Made by a program: the position numbers and the translations under genes
Shown here: positions 17,947-26,952 of the stretch, in pieces
Layout: each line of letters begins with the position of its first letter
How positions within the stretch are numbered: the stretch's first letter is position 1
The notes under the pieces: generated by a model
The model's input: only the letters and a program-made list of their open reading frames with translations
Database searches by the model: none
What the model was told of the DNA's origin: nothing
NCBI GenBank assembly: GCA_902619165.1
Contig: CACNDI010000006.1
Coordinates: 1-64,000 of the forward strand
Direction of reading: 5' to 3'
Length of the DNA: 64,000 nt
DNA from: an uncultured Alphaproteobacteria bacterium
GTDB taxonomy: Bacteria > Pseudomonadota > Alphaproteobacteria > Rhodobacterales > Rhodobacteraceae

Positions 17947-19245
17947 ATGCAGGCACCTTCTTTTATAAATAAAATAAATCCTGGCAAGGCCCCAGAAAAA
18001 ATCAGTGTTTTTTCAGAGCCGACAGAACTAGCTCTAAAAGAATGGAATAATAAAGGCTTACAATTGCCGAACGTATCTATAATTAATTCATATAGAAAGG
18101 AGCAAGTCGTAACGCAATTAAAGAAGAACAGAGTCGATGCCATTTTGCTTTTTGACCCATTAAATATTAGGTACGCAACTGGCACATCAAATATGCTTTT
18201 GTGGAATACACATAACCCTTTTAGATCCTGCTTAATTTTTGATGACGGCCACTGTATTCTTTGGGATTACCAAGAAAGCACCCATTATGTAGAATCCAAT
18301 TATCTGTACATCGATGAAGTTAGAACTGGTGCATCTATGTTTTATTTTGCAAAAGGAGATAATGTGAAGTCTGCCGCTGAAGACTTTTCTGATCAAGTAA
18401 GTCAATCCTTCGAAAAAAAAAGAAAAAACAATAAGAAATTGGCGATAGATAAAATAATGCTCGATGGGTTTAAAAGTCTAGAAAGTAGAGACTTTAAAAT
18501 CGAAAATGGAGAAAAAATAATGGAGCATGCGCGATCGATAAAATCTGCCGAAGAGATAAAAGCTATGAGATGCTCTATTTCGGCGTGCGAAACCTCAATA
18601 CATGTTATGGAGAAAGAAACAAAGCCAGGAATGACTGAAAATGATATCTGGTCAATTCTTCATTCGGAAAACATTAAAAGAGGTGGAGAGTGGATTGAAA
18701 CTAGATTACTCTCATCCGGCACCAAAACAAACCCCTGGTTTCAGGAATGTGGCTCTAGAATACTTCAGAATAATGAAATAGTGGCTTTTGATACTGATCT
18801 AGTTGGTTGTTACTCGATGTGCACTGATATTTCTAGAACATGGTGGATAGGAGACCAAGATCCAACAAAGGAAATGAAACAAGATTATCAAATAGCATTG
18901 GAACATATCCAGAAGAATGCTGAACTTGTTGCTCCTGGTGTTCATTTTAAAGATTTAACCTTTAAAGGACATCAACTTGATGATATGTATAAAGAACAAC
19001 AATATAGTTGCAGGTTTCACGGTGTTGGGCTATGCGACGAGTTTCCTCTAATATCATATCCAGAGGATTATGAAGAGGGCGCATTTGATTATGTCCTTCA
19101 GCCAGGAATGACATTATGTGTAGAGGCATTAATCAGCCGTGAAAACGGGGAATTTTCAATTAAGCTTGAAGACCAATTACTTGTAACAGATAGTGGATTT
19201 GAAAATCTTACCTCTTATCCATTCGATGAAAAGTTTCTAAATTAA
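17947..19245 (+). CDS. dddP: DMSP lyase DddP (M24-fold)
   Basis: Cleaves dimethylsulfoniopropionate to DMS and acrylate in the cytoplasm; 432 residues from ATG 17947 (GGGAG 6 bases upstream; an in-frame TTG at 17929 is less likely). The fold is that of M24 creatinase/aminopeptidase proteins. The iron-binding and catalytic residues described for Ruegeria lacuscaerulensis DddP (D295, D297, D307, H371, D377, E406, E421, Y366) all have counterparts at a constant offset of 13: D282, D284, D294, H358, D364, E393, E408 and Y353. Segments FDPLNIRYAT, IKRGGEWIETRLL, NPWFQECG and HGVGLCDE are DddP hallmarks that ordinary Xaa-Pro peptidases lack. It is divergent from the soe operon across about 100 bases. 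Confidence 0.94.
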   Translation: MQAPSFINKINPGKAPEKISVFSEPTELALKEWNNKGLQLPNVSIINSYRKEQVVTQLKKNRVDAILLFDPLNIRYATGTSNMLLWNTHNPFRSCLIFDDGHCILWDYQESTHYVESNYLYIDEVRTGASMFYFAKGDNVKSAAEDFSDQVSQSFEKKRKNNKKLAIDKIMLDGFKSLESRDFKIENGEKIMEHARSIKSAEEIKAMRCSISACETSIHVMEKETKPGMTENDIWSILHSENIKRGGEWIETRLLSSGTKTNPWFQECGSRILQNNEIVAFDTDLVGCYSMCTDISRTWWIGDQDPTKEMKQDYQIALEHIQKNAELVAPGVHFKDLTFKGHQLDDMYKEQQYSCRFHGVGLCDEFPLISYPEDYEEGAFDYVLQPGMTLCVEALISRENGEFSIKLEDQLLVTDSGFENLTSYPFDEKFLN

Positions 19246-19251
19246 TCCTCT

Positions 19252-20337
19252 TTAAATTTTACCTTCTGTTAAAAACACAATAGCGAAGGAGTCCTTATTT
19301 ATCTCGAAAAGTTGGTTTTCTGTGGCATATATCAAGGCTGCAATGCCTGCACCCCCGGAAGGGCTAGTTGTTATTCCAAAATCATTTATAAATTTCAGTT
19401 TTTTCTCGACATAATCATCTTCCAAGTGCATGAAATAATTGGCCGTCTTTGAAAGCGAATAAAATGCTGACCAGGATGGTTCTTTGCAATCTAAACGCCC
19501 CATTGTTGACACTTGGCCTTCGGCAACACTTGGTTTTTTATTTTGTAAAGACACAAACAAGGTCTTTGCTTGACTAGGCTCAACAACAATTATCTGGGCA
19601 TCTTGCCTTAAAAACTTTCGAAGGGATAACGCAATGGCAGCCGCAAATCCACCAACTCCTGCCTGCAAAAAAACATGTGTTATATGATTTAAATTATATG
19701 ATGATAGTTGTTTGCGAACCTCTTCACCTATAATCATGTATCCTTCCATGACGTCAACGCCCGACTGACAAGTTTTCCAAGTTGAGTCAGATAATAAAAC
19801 ATAATTATTATTACGTGCATATTTTTCGGCCTCAATCATACATGCCTCGTAGTTATCCCCTTTAAACTTGACATCCGCCCCTATGTTTTCAAGCTGATCT
19901 GCAAAAGCTTTAGGTACGTTTTTCGAAAGAAAAACAATCGCATTTGCACCAAATAATTTAGCTCCTACTGACATTGAAATACCATGGTTCCCTGCACTTG
20001 CTGTCACAAAAGTAACACCTCTCAACGTATTTCTTAAATTTTCTAATGAAACTTCGACTTTTGCGCCCAAGCGTAAATAAGCCATCTTTGCTATAGCATA
20101 TGTTGCGCCTGTTGCTTTAAAGCTTCCTAAGTTAAACCTTTTTCTTTCATCTTTTATAAGGACAGAGTTTAAACCTAGATTTTCCGCAAATGTCTTTTGT
20201 TCATAGAAGTCTGTTGGCATGTACTCTGGACAGAAATCTAAAAGCTTCAACAAAATATCTGTACTGTCATTTAAATCCTTTACATTGGAGGGCTTCTTTA
20301 AACCAATAGGAAAAAAAGGATTAGATATATAGTTCAC
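19252..20337 (-). CDS. PLP-dependent ammonia-lyase, DpaL/threonine-dehydratase fold
   Basis: Fold-type II PLP enzyme of 361 residues. The Schiff-base lysine is K74 in FNLGSFKATGA, the substrate-carboxylate loop is TASAGNHG, and KDERKRFNLGSFK matches diaminopropionate ammonia-lyase, whose pattern is KDE..RFGL.AFK. That enzyme is about 400 residues, so this one is slightly short. Candidates are diaminopropionate, hydroxyaspartate or other beta-substituted amino acids; cysteate cannot be excluded given the sulfonate context, though known cysteate sulfo-lyases belong to a different PLP subfamily. It starts with GTG, overlapping the hydrolase stop by 4 bases (GTGA). Confidence 0.75.
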   Translation of the reverse strand: MNYISNPFFPIGLKKPSNVKDLNDSTDILLKLLDFCPEYMPTDFYEQKTFAENLGLNSVLIKDERKRFNLGSFKATGATYAIAKMAYLRLGAKVEVSLENLRNTLRGVTFVTASAGNHGISMSVGAKLFGANAIVFLSKNVPKAFADQLENIGADVKFKGDNYEACMIEAEKYARNNNYVLLSDSTWKTCQSGVDVMEGYMIIGEEVRKQLSSYNLNHITHVFLQAGVGGFAAAIALSLRKFLRQDAQIIVVEPSQAKTLFVSLQNKKPSVAEGQVSTMGRLDCKEPSWSAFYSLSKTANYFMHLEDDYVEKKLKFINDFGITTSPSGGAGIAALIYATENQLFEINKDSFAIVFLTEGKI

Positions 20338-21122
20338 TTATTATTCTCTAAAAACTGCAAAAAAATAGATCCCACTTCATTTGGCTGCTCAACACATGGC
20401 AGGTGTCCAGCCTTTTTTACTACTTTAAAAATACTACCTCTAATCAAACTTGCAGCATTTTGAACAAGATTAAGCGGAGTAGAGCCGTCTTCCTCTCCTA
20501 CTATTACTAAAGTAGGCATGTTAATTGTTTTTGCTTGTTCAGTTAGATCGCAGCGGGAAATAGCTTCACAACATCCAATATAACCAGATTTTGTTGTCCT
20601 TGTGAGCATTGATCTCCACATTTGTAATTCATCAGCACTATATTTTAAAAAATAAGTAGAAAACCATCGCGCCAAAATATCATCTGAAATTGCTTCTATA
20701 CCTCCTTCGTTGACACGCTTTATTCTTTCGGTCCACATCTCCTTTGAACCAATTTTTGGTGCTGTATCACATAAGATTAATTTATTACAAATGTTTGGTC
20801 TTTGCTTAATGAATTCGAGGGCAATCAAGCCCCCCATTGATAGTCCTACCAGACAAATATTTTTAAGATTTAGATAATCAACTAAGTTACTAACATCTTT
20901 TGCAAGGCTCTCAATAGAAATATCGTTTTTAAAATTCGTTGATAATCCATGACCTCTTTTATCTATTCTGACAGTTCTAAAACGTTCTCCTAAAACATAT
21001 AGTAGTTTATCCCATACCCGAAAATCAGTTCCTAAAGAATTTAGAAAAACAATTGCAAAATCATCCTTGGGACCCCTGTCATCGAAATGAATATTTTCTA
21101 ATCCTGATTTTAAACTTTGCAC
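20334..21122 (-). CDS. alpha/beta hydrolase, PcaD (3-oxoadipate enol-lactonase)-like
   Basis: Cytoplasmic alpha/beta hydrolase of 262 residues. The nucleophile is S95 in GLSMGG, the acid D is probably in VIVGEEDGSTP, and the histidine is in KKAGHLPCVEQP. The middle part (IGSKEMWTERIKRVNEGGIEAI, cap helices, then SGYIGCCEAISRCDL) resembles enol-lactonase PcaD. No other protocatechuate genes are near, so it may open another lactone or ester. It is coupled to the downstream PLP lyase by a 4-base overlap, which suggests a shared substrate route. It is divergent from xsc. Confidence 0.75.
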   Translation of the reverse strand: MQSLKSGLENIHFDDRGPKDDFAIVFLNSLGTDFRVWDKLLYVLGERFRTVRIDKRGHGLSTNFKNDISIESLAKDVSNLVDYLNLKNICLVGLSMGGLIALEFIKQRPNICNKLILCDTAPKIGSKEMWTERIKRVNEGGIEAISDDILARWFSTYFLKYSADELQMWRSMLTRTTKSGYIGCCEAISRCDLTEQAKTINMPTLVIVGEEDGSTPLNLVQNAASLIRGSIFKVVKKAGHLPCVEQPNEVGSIFLQFLENNK

Positions 21123-21217
21123 CTTTATTAAATTCTCCTATAAATTAAGTACATGTTAGAATATTAAATTTAAATTTTTTAATCAATTTTATATTCCTCA
21201 AAAAAAAGGATATCGAT

Positions 21218-22993
21218 ATGACTAAGATGACCACTGAAGAAGCCTTTGTAAAGGTATTACAAAAACATGGAATCGCTCATGCATTTGGTATTATTGGCTC
21301 TGCTATGATGCCAATTTCCGATTTATTTCCTTCAGCTGGTATTCAATTTTGGGACGCTGCTCATGAAGGTAACGCTGGAATGATGGCTGATGGTTACACA
21401 AGAGCAACCGGAGAAATGTCTATGATGGTAGCTCAAAACGGACCTGGTATCACAAACTTTGTTACTCCGGTAAAGACAGCTTATTGGAACCACACCCCTC
21501 TTCTTTTGGTAACTCCTCAGGCTGCTAATAAAACAATAGGTCAAGGAGGCTTTCAAGAAGTTGAACAAATGGCGCTATTCAAAGACATGGTGGCATATCA
21601 AGAAGAAGTAAGAGATCCTCAAAGAATAGCTGAGACGTTGAATAGAGTTATATCTAGAGCAAAAAAGGCATCTGCTCCCGCCCAAATAAATATCCCTAGG
21701 GATTTTTGGAACAAGGAAGTTGATATAGATATTCCGGATTTAATTGAATTTGAATTACCTGATGGAGGCGAGGACACTATAAAAACAGCTGCTAACCTGC
21801 TAATAAATGCAAATTTTCCTGTAATCCTTAATGGAGCTGGAGTGGTATTAAGCGATGCAATTAATGACACTATACAATTAGCAGAAAGGTTACACGCACC
21901 AGTATGTACGGGTTACCAACATAATGATGCTTTTCCGGGCTCACATCCGTTTCATTGTGGACCTCTTGGATATAATGGATCGAAGGCTGCTATGGAAATA
22001 ATAAAGAAAGCTGATGTTGTTTTGGCCGTTGGAACGCGTCTTAACCCTTTTTCAACTTTACCTGGTTACGGCATCGACTATTGGCCAGAGAAAGCAAAAA
22101 TAATCCAAATAGACTTAAATAGTGATCGTATAGGATTAACAAAAAAAGTGTCTTTGGGTATTGTTGGTGATGCAAAGAAGGTAGTTAAGAAAATTCTCAC
22201 TTTTATGCCTGAAATAGCGATTGATGATAAAGTTAAAAAACGTACTGATTATATTTCGCAAACTAAGTCAAAGTGGGCTCAAGAGCTTAGTTCTTTAGAT
22301 CACGAAGAGGACGACCCAGGAACAACTTGGAATGAGAGAGCAAGAAAAAGAGATCCCGAAAAAATGTCGCCTCGAATGGCTTGGAGAGCTATTCAATCGG
22401 CATTGCCTAAAGATGCTATTATTTCATCAGACATAGGGAATAATTGTGCAATAGGTAATGCATATCCTACTTTTGAAAAAGGGAGAAAGTATCTAGCTCC
22501 TGGTTTATTTGGGCCGTGCGGATATGGGTTGCCTTCAATCGTAGGCGCAAAAATTGGAGTGCCAAGTGTTCCTGTAGTTGGATTTGCAGGAGATGGCGCA
22601 TTCGGAATTTCGGTAAATGAAATGACTTCTATTGGTAGGTCTGAATGGCCAGCTATAACTATGATTATCTTTAGAAATTATCAATGGGGAGCTGAAAAAA
22701 GAAATACTACGCTTTGGTTTAAAGACAATTTTGTAGGCACGGAATTAGACACCAAGGTATCTTACGCAAAAATGGCAGATGCTTGTGGCTTCATTGGAAC
22801 AACTGCTAATTCTATGGAAGAATTAACATCTATTTTAAAAGAAGCGATTATCCAACAAATGGAAAACAATAAAACTACATTCATTGAAGTGATGCTAAAT
22901 CAAGAACTTGGAGAACCTTTTAGAAGGGATGCTATGAAAGCCCCTGTTCCTGTTGCTGGAATATCAAAGCACGATATGAAAGCAGTTGGCTAG
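21218..22993 (+). CDS. xsc: sulfoacetaldehyde acetyltransferase Xsc
   Basis: TPP-dependent enzyme that converts sulfoacetaldehyde + phosphate to acetyl phosphate + sulfite, the desulfonation step for taurine and isethionate carbon. At 591 residues it has typical length. The TPP-activating glutamate is E50 in DAAHEGNAGMMADGY, and the TPP/Mg motif is GDGAFGIS...FRNYQWGAEKRN. The segments FGIIGSAMMPISDLFP and NGPGITNFVTPVKTAYWNHTP are split hallmarks of Xsc rather than acetolactate synthase. The ribosome site AAGGA lies 7 bases before the ATG. The pta gene 17 bases downstream, which uses its product, strongly supports the call. Confidence 0.93.
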   Translation: MTKMTTEEAFVKVLQKHGIAHAFGIIGSAMMPISDLFPSAGIQFWDAAHEGNAGMMADGYTRATGEMSMMVAQNGPGITNFVTPVKTAYWNHTPLLLVTPQAANKTIGQGGFQEVEQMALFKDMVAYQEEVRDPQRIAETLNRVISRAKKASAPAQINIPRDFWNKEVDIDIPDLIEFELPDGGEDTIKTAANLLINANFPVILNGAGVVLSDAINDTIQLAERLHAPVCTGYQHNDAFPGSHPFHCGPLGYNGSKAAMEIIKKADVVLAVGTRLNPFSTLPGYGIDYWPEKAKIIQIDLNSDRIGLTKKVSLGIVGDAKKVVKKILTFMPEIAIDDKVKKRTDYISQTKSKWAQELSSLDHEEDDPGTTWNERARKRDPEKMSPRMAWRAIQSALPKDAIISSDIGNNCAIGNAYPTFEKGRKYLAPGLFGPCGYGLPSIVGAKIGVPSVPVVGFAGDGAFGISVNEMTSIGRSEWPAITMIIFRNYQWGAEKRNTTLWFKDNFVGTELDTKVSYAKMADACGFIGTTANSMEELTSILKEAIIQQMENNKTTFIEVMLNQELGEPFRRDAMKAPVPVAGISKHDMKAVG

Positions 22994-23010
22994 TTAATAG
23001 GATTAGAAAA

Positions 23011-23955
23011 TTGAGCCCAAGCTCTTTCATATTAGATCAATCAAAAGTATTTGCTCCAAAAAGCTTGCTAACAATGGCAAAAAACAGGGCAAAAATAGCT
23101 AAAGTAGTAATTGCATTTTCTCATAGCAGGTCCGCTATTTCAGGGGCAAAACAAGCTTTTGATTTAAATTTGATTGAACCAATCTTTGTAGGCCCTAAAG
23201 ATCAAATTGAAAAACAGGCTAGAGGTTTAAGCTGGGATATATCTTGCTTCAGAATAATAAATGAAACTGAAGAAGAAAAAGCTGGGGATATCAGTGCCCT
23301 TTTATGTGGGAACGGTGAAGCAGATATCCTTATGAAGGGGGATTTGCATTCAGATACTTTCATGAGATCTGTAATTGCGAAAAAAAATAATCTGAGAACA
23401 AAAAACAAGATTGTTCACCAATTTTATATAACTAATGACGATATGAATACAGGAATTATGGTATCAGATGCAGCAGTAAACATCAAACCTAGTGAGAAAA
23501 CTCTAAAAACAGTGATTGAAACAATGGTTAAAAGTTTGAAAACACTGGGTATAAAAACCCCAAAAATTTCATTTTTATCTGCTAGTGAGATTGTTATGGA
23601 AAATATGGAGTCAACTATAATTGCTCATAACTTGAAGGAATGGGCCACAGAAAATATTGAAGAAGCATTGTTTTCTGGCCCTCTAGCTCTTGACCTTATA
23701 ATTAGTAGAGATGCTGCAATTAAAAAAGGATTGGTGAATGACCCTGTTGCGGGCCAATCGAATGGGATCGTAGTACCAGAAATTGTATCCGGTAATACTC
23801 TTTACAAGTCACTTGTATATTTTGCTGGAGGGTGCGCGGCAGGAATCGTTCTAGGAGCTAAAGTACCTGTTCTACTCACAAGTCGAGCAGATCCACCGGA
23901 AGCAAGGCTTGCTTCTATAGCACTAGCCAGCATCTTGAGTGATGACAGGGCCTAA
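23011..23955 (+). CDS. pta: phosphate acetyltransferase
   Basis: Turns acetyl phosphate from Xsc into acetyl-CoA. It is a 314-residue protein with only the catalytic PTA/PTB domain, as usual for pta genes next to xsc. Motifs include AFSHSRSAISGAKQA near the N-terminus, ILMKGDLHSD, and VNDPVAGQSNGIVVPEI with GCAAGIVLGAKVPVLLTSRAD at the C-terminus. The start is TTG 23011; the first ATG (23074) would cut off the first helix of the domain, so I prefer TTG. It is in an operon with xsc and converges with the M16 peptidase gene 5 bases away. Confidence 0.88.
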   Translation: MSPSSFILDQSKVFAPKSLLTMAKNRAKIAKVVIAFSHSRSAISGAKQAFDLNLIEPIFVGPKDQIEKQARGLSWDISCFRIINETEEEKAGDISALLCGNGEADILMKGDLHSDTFMRSVIAKKNNLRTKNKIVHQFYITNDDMNTGIMVSDAAVNIKPSEKTLKTVIETMVKSLKTLGIKTPKISFLSASEIVMENMESTIIAHNLKEWATENIEEALFSGPLALDLIISRDAAIKKGLVNDPVAGQSNGIVVPEIVSGNTLYKSLVYFAGGCAAGIVLGAKVPVLLTSRADPPEARLASIALASILSDDRA

Positions 23956-23960
23956 CATGG

Positions 23961-26816
23961 CTAAACATTATGAATAGATAAACCAAGGTCTTTAATCTCT
24001 TTTTCAAAATGCTTTCCGGAAATCACGGATCTCTTAGGTTCGCCAGTCAAATATTTGTTTGAAACTTCTACAAGCCTTTCAACTGAACAATTAATAACAC
24101 GGCTCCTGAAAATTTTTCTTTTGGATTGGTCTATTCCTCTTATATTTTGATTAAAATCTGCTCTTGCCTCGCCAGCGGGTGAGCCGGGTTTGTCAATCGA
24201 AGAGATAACACCTAATATTCCTTCTTCCAATTTTTCTGAGTTTATAGATTTCAATGACCATTCAATAGATTTATTGAATGCGTTAAAAGTCTCCTTGCAA
24301 TTTGGGTCTCGATATGAAAAAAATCTAAAAGAACGAGATGCTGAATCCTGCTGAGCACCTGAGCCGTAAGCTCCTCCCTTTTCCCTTATTGCAGAGTGAA
24401 GAAATCCATTACGTAAAACAGCTCCTAAGACAGTAAGTATCGGTGCATCTGGATGATCATAACCGACTGTGGGGAATGCCTGTGCACAAAAATTTACATC
24501 CGATCCAGTAATCCACGCAATTTCCTCAGATTGCAAGTCTACACCATTTAGAACGTCTAAGGTTTCTAAACCGGTTTTGGTTGTAGTTTCCTTATCAAAA
24601 TTTTGATTACTTGCGCTTATAACTACTTCTATTTTAGAAACAGGATTAATGAAACTCTTTAACTTTGAAAATGACTCGAGTAACGCTTCCATTTTTATTT
24701 TTCCGTTTGAGTCTCGTAGCGTTTTGAGATTATGTATAGACGACACGCCGCCGACAAATTCTGACACAGCACCAAACTTTGAGATTTGAGCCGACGCACC
24801 ATTCATCGCTAGTATGTGGCCACTCTGAGTAATTGATTTTTCTTTTCCAGCAATTTCGAATTGTGTAAGTTCTTCCAATCTCTTTATTTCATCTAGTCGA
24901 AATCCATGAACAGTATCGTTCATTAAACTTTCAAGCTTCGAAAAGTTTTTTTTAAGGGCACTACCATGCAAACCAGCACTGAGGAGAAAGTTATCACCTG
25001 AACTGTCCGGAAGAACATTGAAACTTAATCCTATTCCACCAGTACTTAGTGACTGTTCTTTCTGAACTTTCTCATAATCTTTTTCTCCTACGCCTACACT
25101 TGTCACAACATCTGAGAAAAAATTACTATATCTAAGATCATCCAAATTTGCTGGCTCTAAGGAGAACACTTTTGTAGTGTAATCTATCCCATTCGTTCCA
25201 GCGTGGTAAAGATATTTGATCTTATCTCCATCTTCTTGTTTGCAGCCAGTGGTATAAAATCTCTCTTTCTCAATATCATTAACCGTTACACAGGGAAGCA
25301 AACTAGGATCATCTTTTGAGTTCTGCCTTATTTCTAATTTTGTAGTAAGATCACGGATATTGTCTTTCTGTGAACTTGATAAGGACCTATTTTTTTCAGA
25401 GAGTAACTTCTCAAGTTTCTCCATCTTATTTTTGTCGTAATCAGTGTTTGGAATCAATTGAAAGGTGACCCTGTGTTTATTTTTAATAAAGAATTTTTCA
25501 ACAAGCCTCTCTAAATGATTAGGTTCTTCCAATCTTTTCTTCAATTTTGAAAGAGATCCCTCAAGGTCAAGAACTTCTAGTGGATTAGAGTCATGCAAAA
25601 TGGAAGGCATTGTCCCGAGCAAAAGTTGCAACCCATATGGCATACCACCTGATATCTCCCTTTGTGAAATTTCGATTTGATGCAAAGAAGCCTCTATCAA
25701 ATCTTTTTCAACACCATTTATAACTAGATCCCTGAAAACACTTAAGACCAACTCCTCGACATCTTTCTCTTTTCCTTTTTCAACCCCCTCTAAACCGGCT
25801 ACGAAAGCCATTTGTTTCTGTTCCGTTTCCATAAAAGTTATGGGAGATGGCGCTTTTCCTAAATCAGTGCTCTCAAGAGCTTTTCTGAGAGGTGAAGAAG
25901 AATTATCAAGCAAAATGTTTTCTAACAAACAAGCCTCTAAATGATCAACAGGATCTTTTGTAGAGTCTAGTAACCAGGCTACTACTACATGATGATTGTT
26001 TTCGTCGTCAGGAAGTGGGTTGTAATATGAATGGCTATATTGTTCTACTTCGAAGGCAGGCTCTGGATTTACCCTAAGATTATCAAGTTTTGGGGTAAAA
26101 TTTTTTAAAACTGAGTCTTCAATTATTTGTTGCAGTTCATTGGCATCTACATTCCCATAAGAAAAAAATACAGCATTTGAAGGATGATAATACTTTTTGT
26201 GAAAGTTTTTTAGATCTGCGTAAGTCAGATCAGGGATGAAATCAGGATCTCCACCAGAGTTAAACCCGTAAGTAGTTGTGGGATATAGTGATTTCGAAAC
26301 CCCATGCCATAATTGCCGTGGAACAGAACTCATAGCACCTTTCATCTCGTTATATACAACTCCTTTAAGGGCAAGCTTTTCATTATCGCCATCTTTAATT
26401 AATTCAAACCTATGGCCTTCTTGCATAAAGTCGAGCTCATCTATATTCGGAAAGAAGGCAGCGTCTAAATATACCGACAGAAGGTTCCTATAATCCTTAT
26501 CGTTCAGCGTAGCAAACGGGTAAGCAGTTATATCTGGATAAGTCATCGCATTCATAAAAGTGCTTAATGAGCGTCTAGTCATCATAAAAAATGGATCTCT
26601 CACTGGAAATTTTTCTGATCCACATAAGACCGTATGCTCCAAAATATGCGCTATACCACTGTGATCTTTAGGAATAGTCCTGAAAGCAACCGAAAAAGCC
26701 TTTTCTGTACTGTCACAATCTAAATGTAGATGCGTGCATCCAAATCTTGAATGCTTAAACACGTGAGCATTGACCCTGAGCAATGGAATTTCTTTAGTAT
26801 TTTGTATTTCGAACAT
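23961..26816 (-). CDS. M16C zinc peptidase, PreP-like
   Basis: Large insulinase-family metallopeptidase, 951 residues, four-domain PreP/CYM1 type. The inverted zinc motif is H57-x2-E60-H61 in AHILEHTVLCGS; the third ligand is likely in the ELVLSVF or GVVYNEMKGAMSSVP region (E at about 150). PreP hallmarks DPFFMMTRRSL and FMNAMTYPDITAYPF follow. It degrades unfolded peptides of a few dozen residues inside a closed chamber. There is no signal peptide, so it is cytoplasmic. Transcribed alone, divergent from ald across a region with a long palindrome. Confidence 0.88.
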   Translation of the reverse strand: MFEIQNTKEIPLLRVNAHVFKHSRFGCTHLHLDCDSTEKAFSVAFRTIPKDHSGIAHILEHTVLCGSEKFPVRDPFFMMTRRSLSTFMNAMTYPDITAYPFATLNDKDYRNLLSVYLDAAFFPNIDELDFMQEGHRFELIKDGDNEKLALKGVVYNEMKGAMSSVPRQLWHGVSKSLYPTTTYGFNSGGDPDFIPDLTYADLKNFHKKYYHPSNAVFFSYGNVDANELQQIIEDSVLKNFTPKLDNLRVNPEPAFEVEQYSHSYYNPLPDDENNHHVVVAWLLDSTKDPVDHLEACLLENILLDNSSSPLRKALESTDLGKAPSPITFMETEQKQMAFVAGLEGVEKGKEKDVEELVLSVFRDLVINGVEKDLIEASLHQIEISQREISGGMPYGLQLLLGTMPSILHDSNPLEVLDLEGSLSKLKKRLEEPNHLERLVEKFFIKNKHRVTFQLIPNTDYDKNKMEKLEKLLSEKNRSLSSSQKDNIRDLTTKLEIRQNSKDDPSLLPCVTVNDIEKERFYTTGCKQEDGDKIKYLYHAGTNGIDYTTKVFSLEPANLDDLRYSNFFSDVVTSVGVGEKDYEKVQKEQSLSTGGIGLSFNVLPDSSGDNFLLSAGLHGSALKKNFSKLESLMNDTVHGFRLDEIKRLEELTQFEIAGKEKSITQSGHILAMNGASAQISKFGAVSEFVGGVSSIHNLKTLRDSNGKIKMEALLESFSKLKSFINPVSKIEVVISASNQNFDKETTTKTGLETLDVLNGVDLQSEEIAWITGSDVNFCAQAFPTVGYDHPDAPILTVLGAVLRNGFLHSAIREKGGAYGSGAQQDSASRSFRFFSYRDPNCKETFNAFNKSIEWSLKSINSEKLEEGILGVISSIDKPGSPAGEARADFNQNIRGIDQSKRKIFRSRVINCSVERLVEVSNKYLTGEPKRSVISGKHFEKEIKDLGLSIHNV

Positions 26817-26860
26817 GATTGGAAGATAATACCTTTGAATTCGAATACAAGCTAAATAAC

Positions 26861-26899
26861 ACCCAAAGTATTAAAATTTATATTTTTAATACTTTGGGT
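26861..26899. promoter_or_regulatory. 39-bp perfect palindrome between M16 peptidase gene and ald
   Basis: ACCCAAAGTATTAAAA (26861-26876), a 7-base spacer and the exact reverse complement TTTTAATACTTTGGGT (26884-26899). It lies in the 136-base region between two divergent genes, 53 bases before the ald ATG. It has no U-tract on either strand and no gene ends here, so a terminator is unlikely. An operator for a dimeric regulator (ald genes are often under Lrp/AsnC-family control) or a transcript-leader hairpin fits better. Confidence 0.7.
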
Positions 26900-26952
26900 A
26901 AAACTCAGGATTATGATATTCTAAGAGGATAATTTTTTTAAGGGGGATTTTA

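Noticed and set aside
17929..19245. Plain Xaa-Pro aminopeptidase or creatinase
   Set aside because: The DddP-specific segments and the catalytic aspartate six residues after the metal histidine identify DddP; the TTG start at 17929 lacks a ribosome site.
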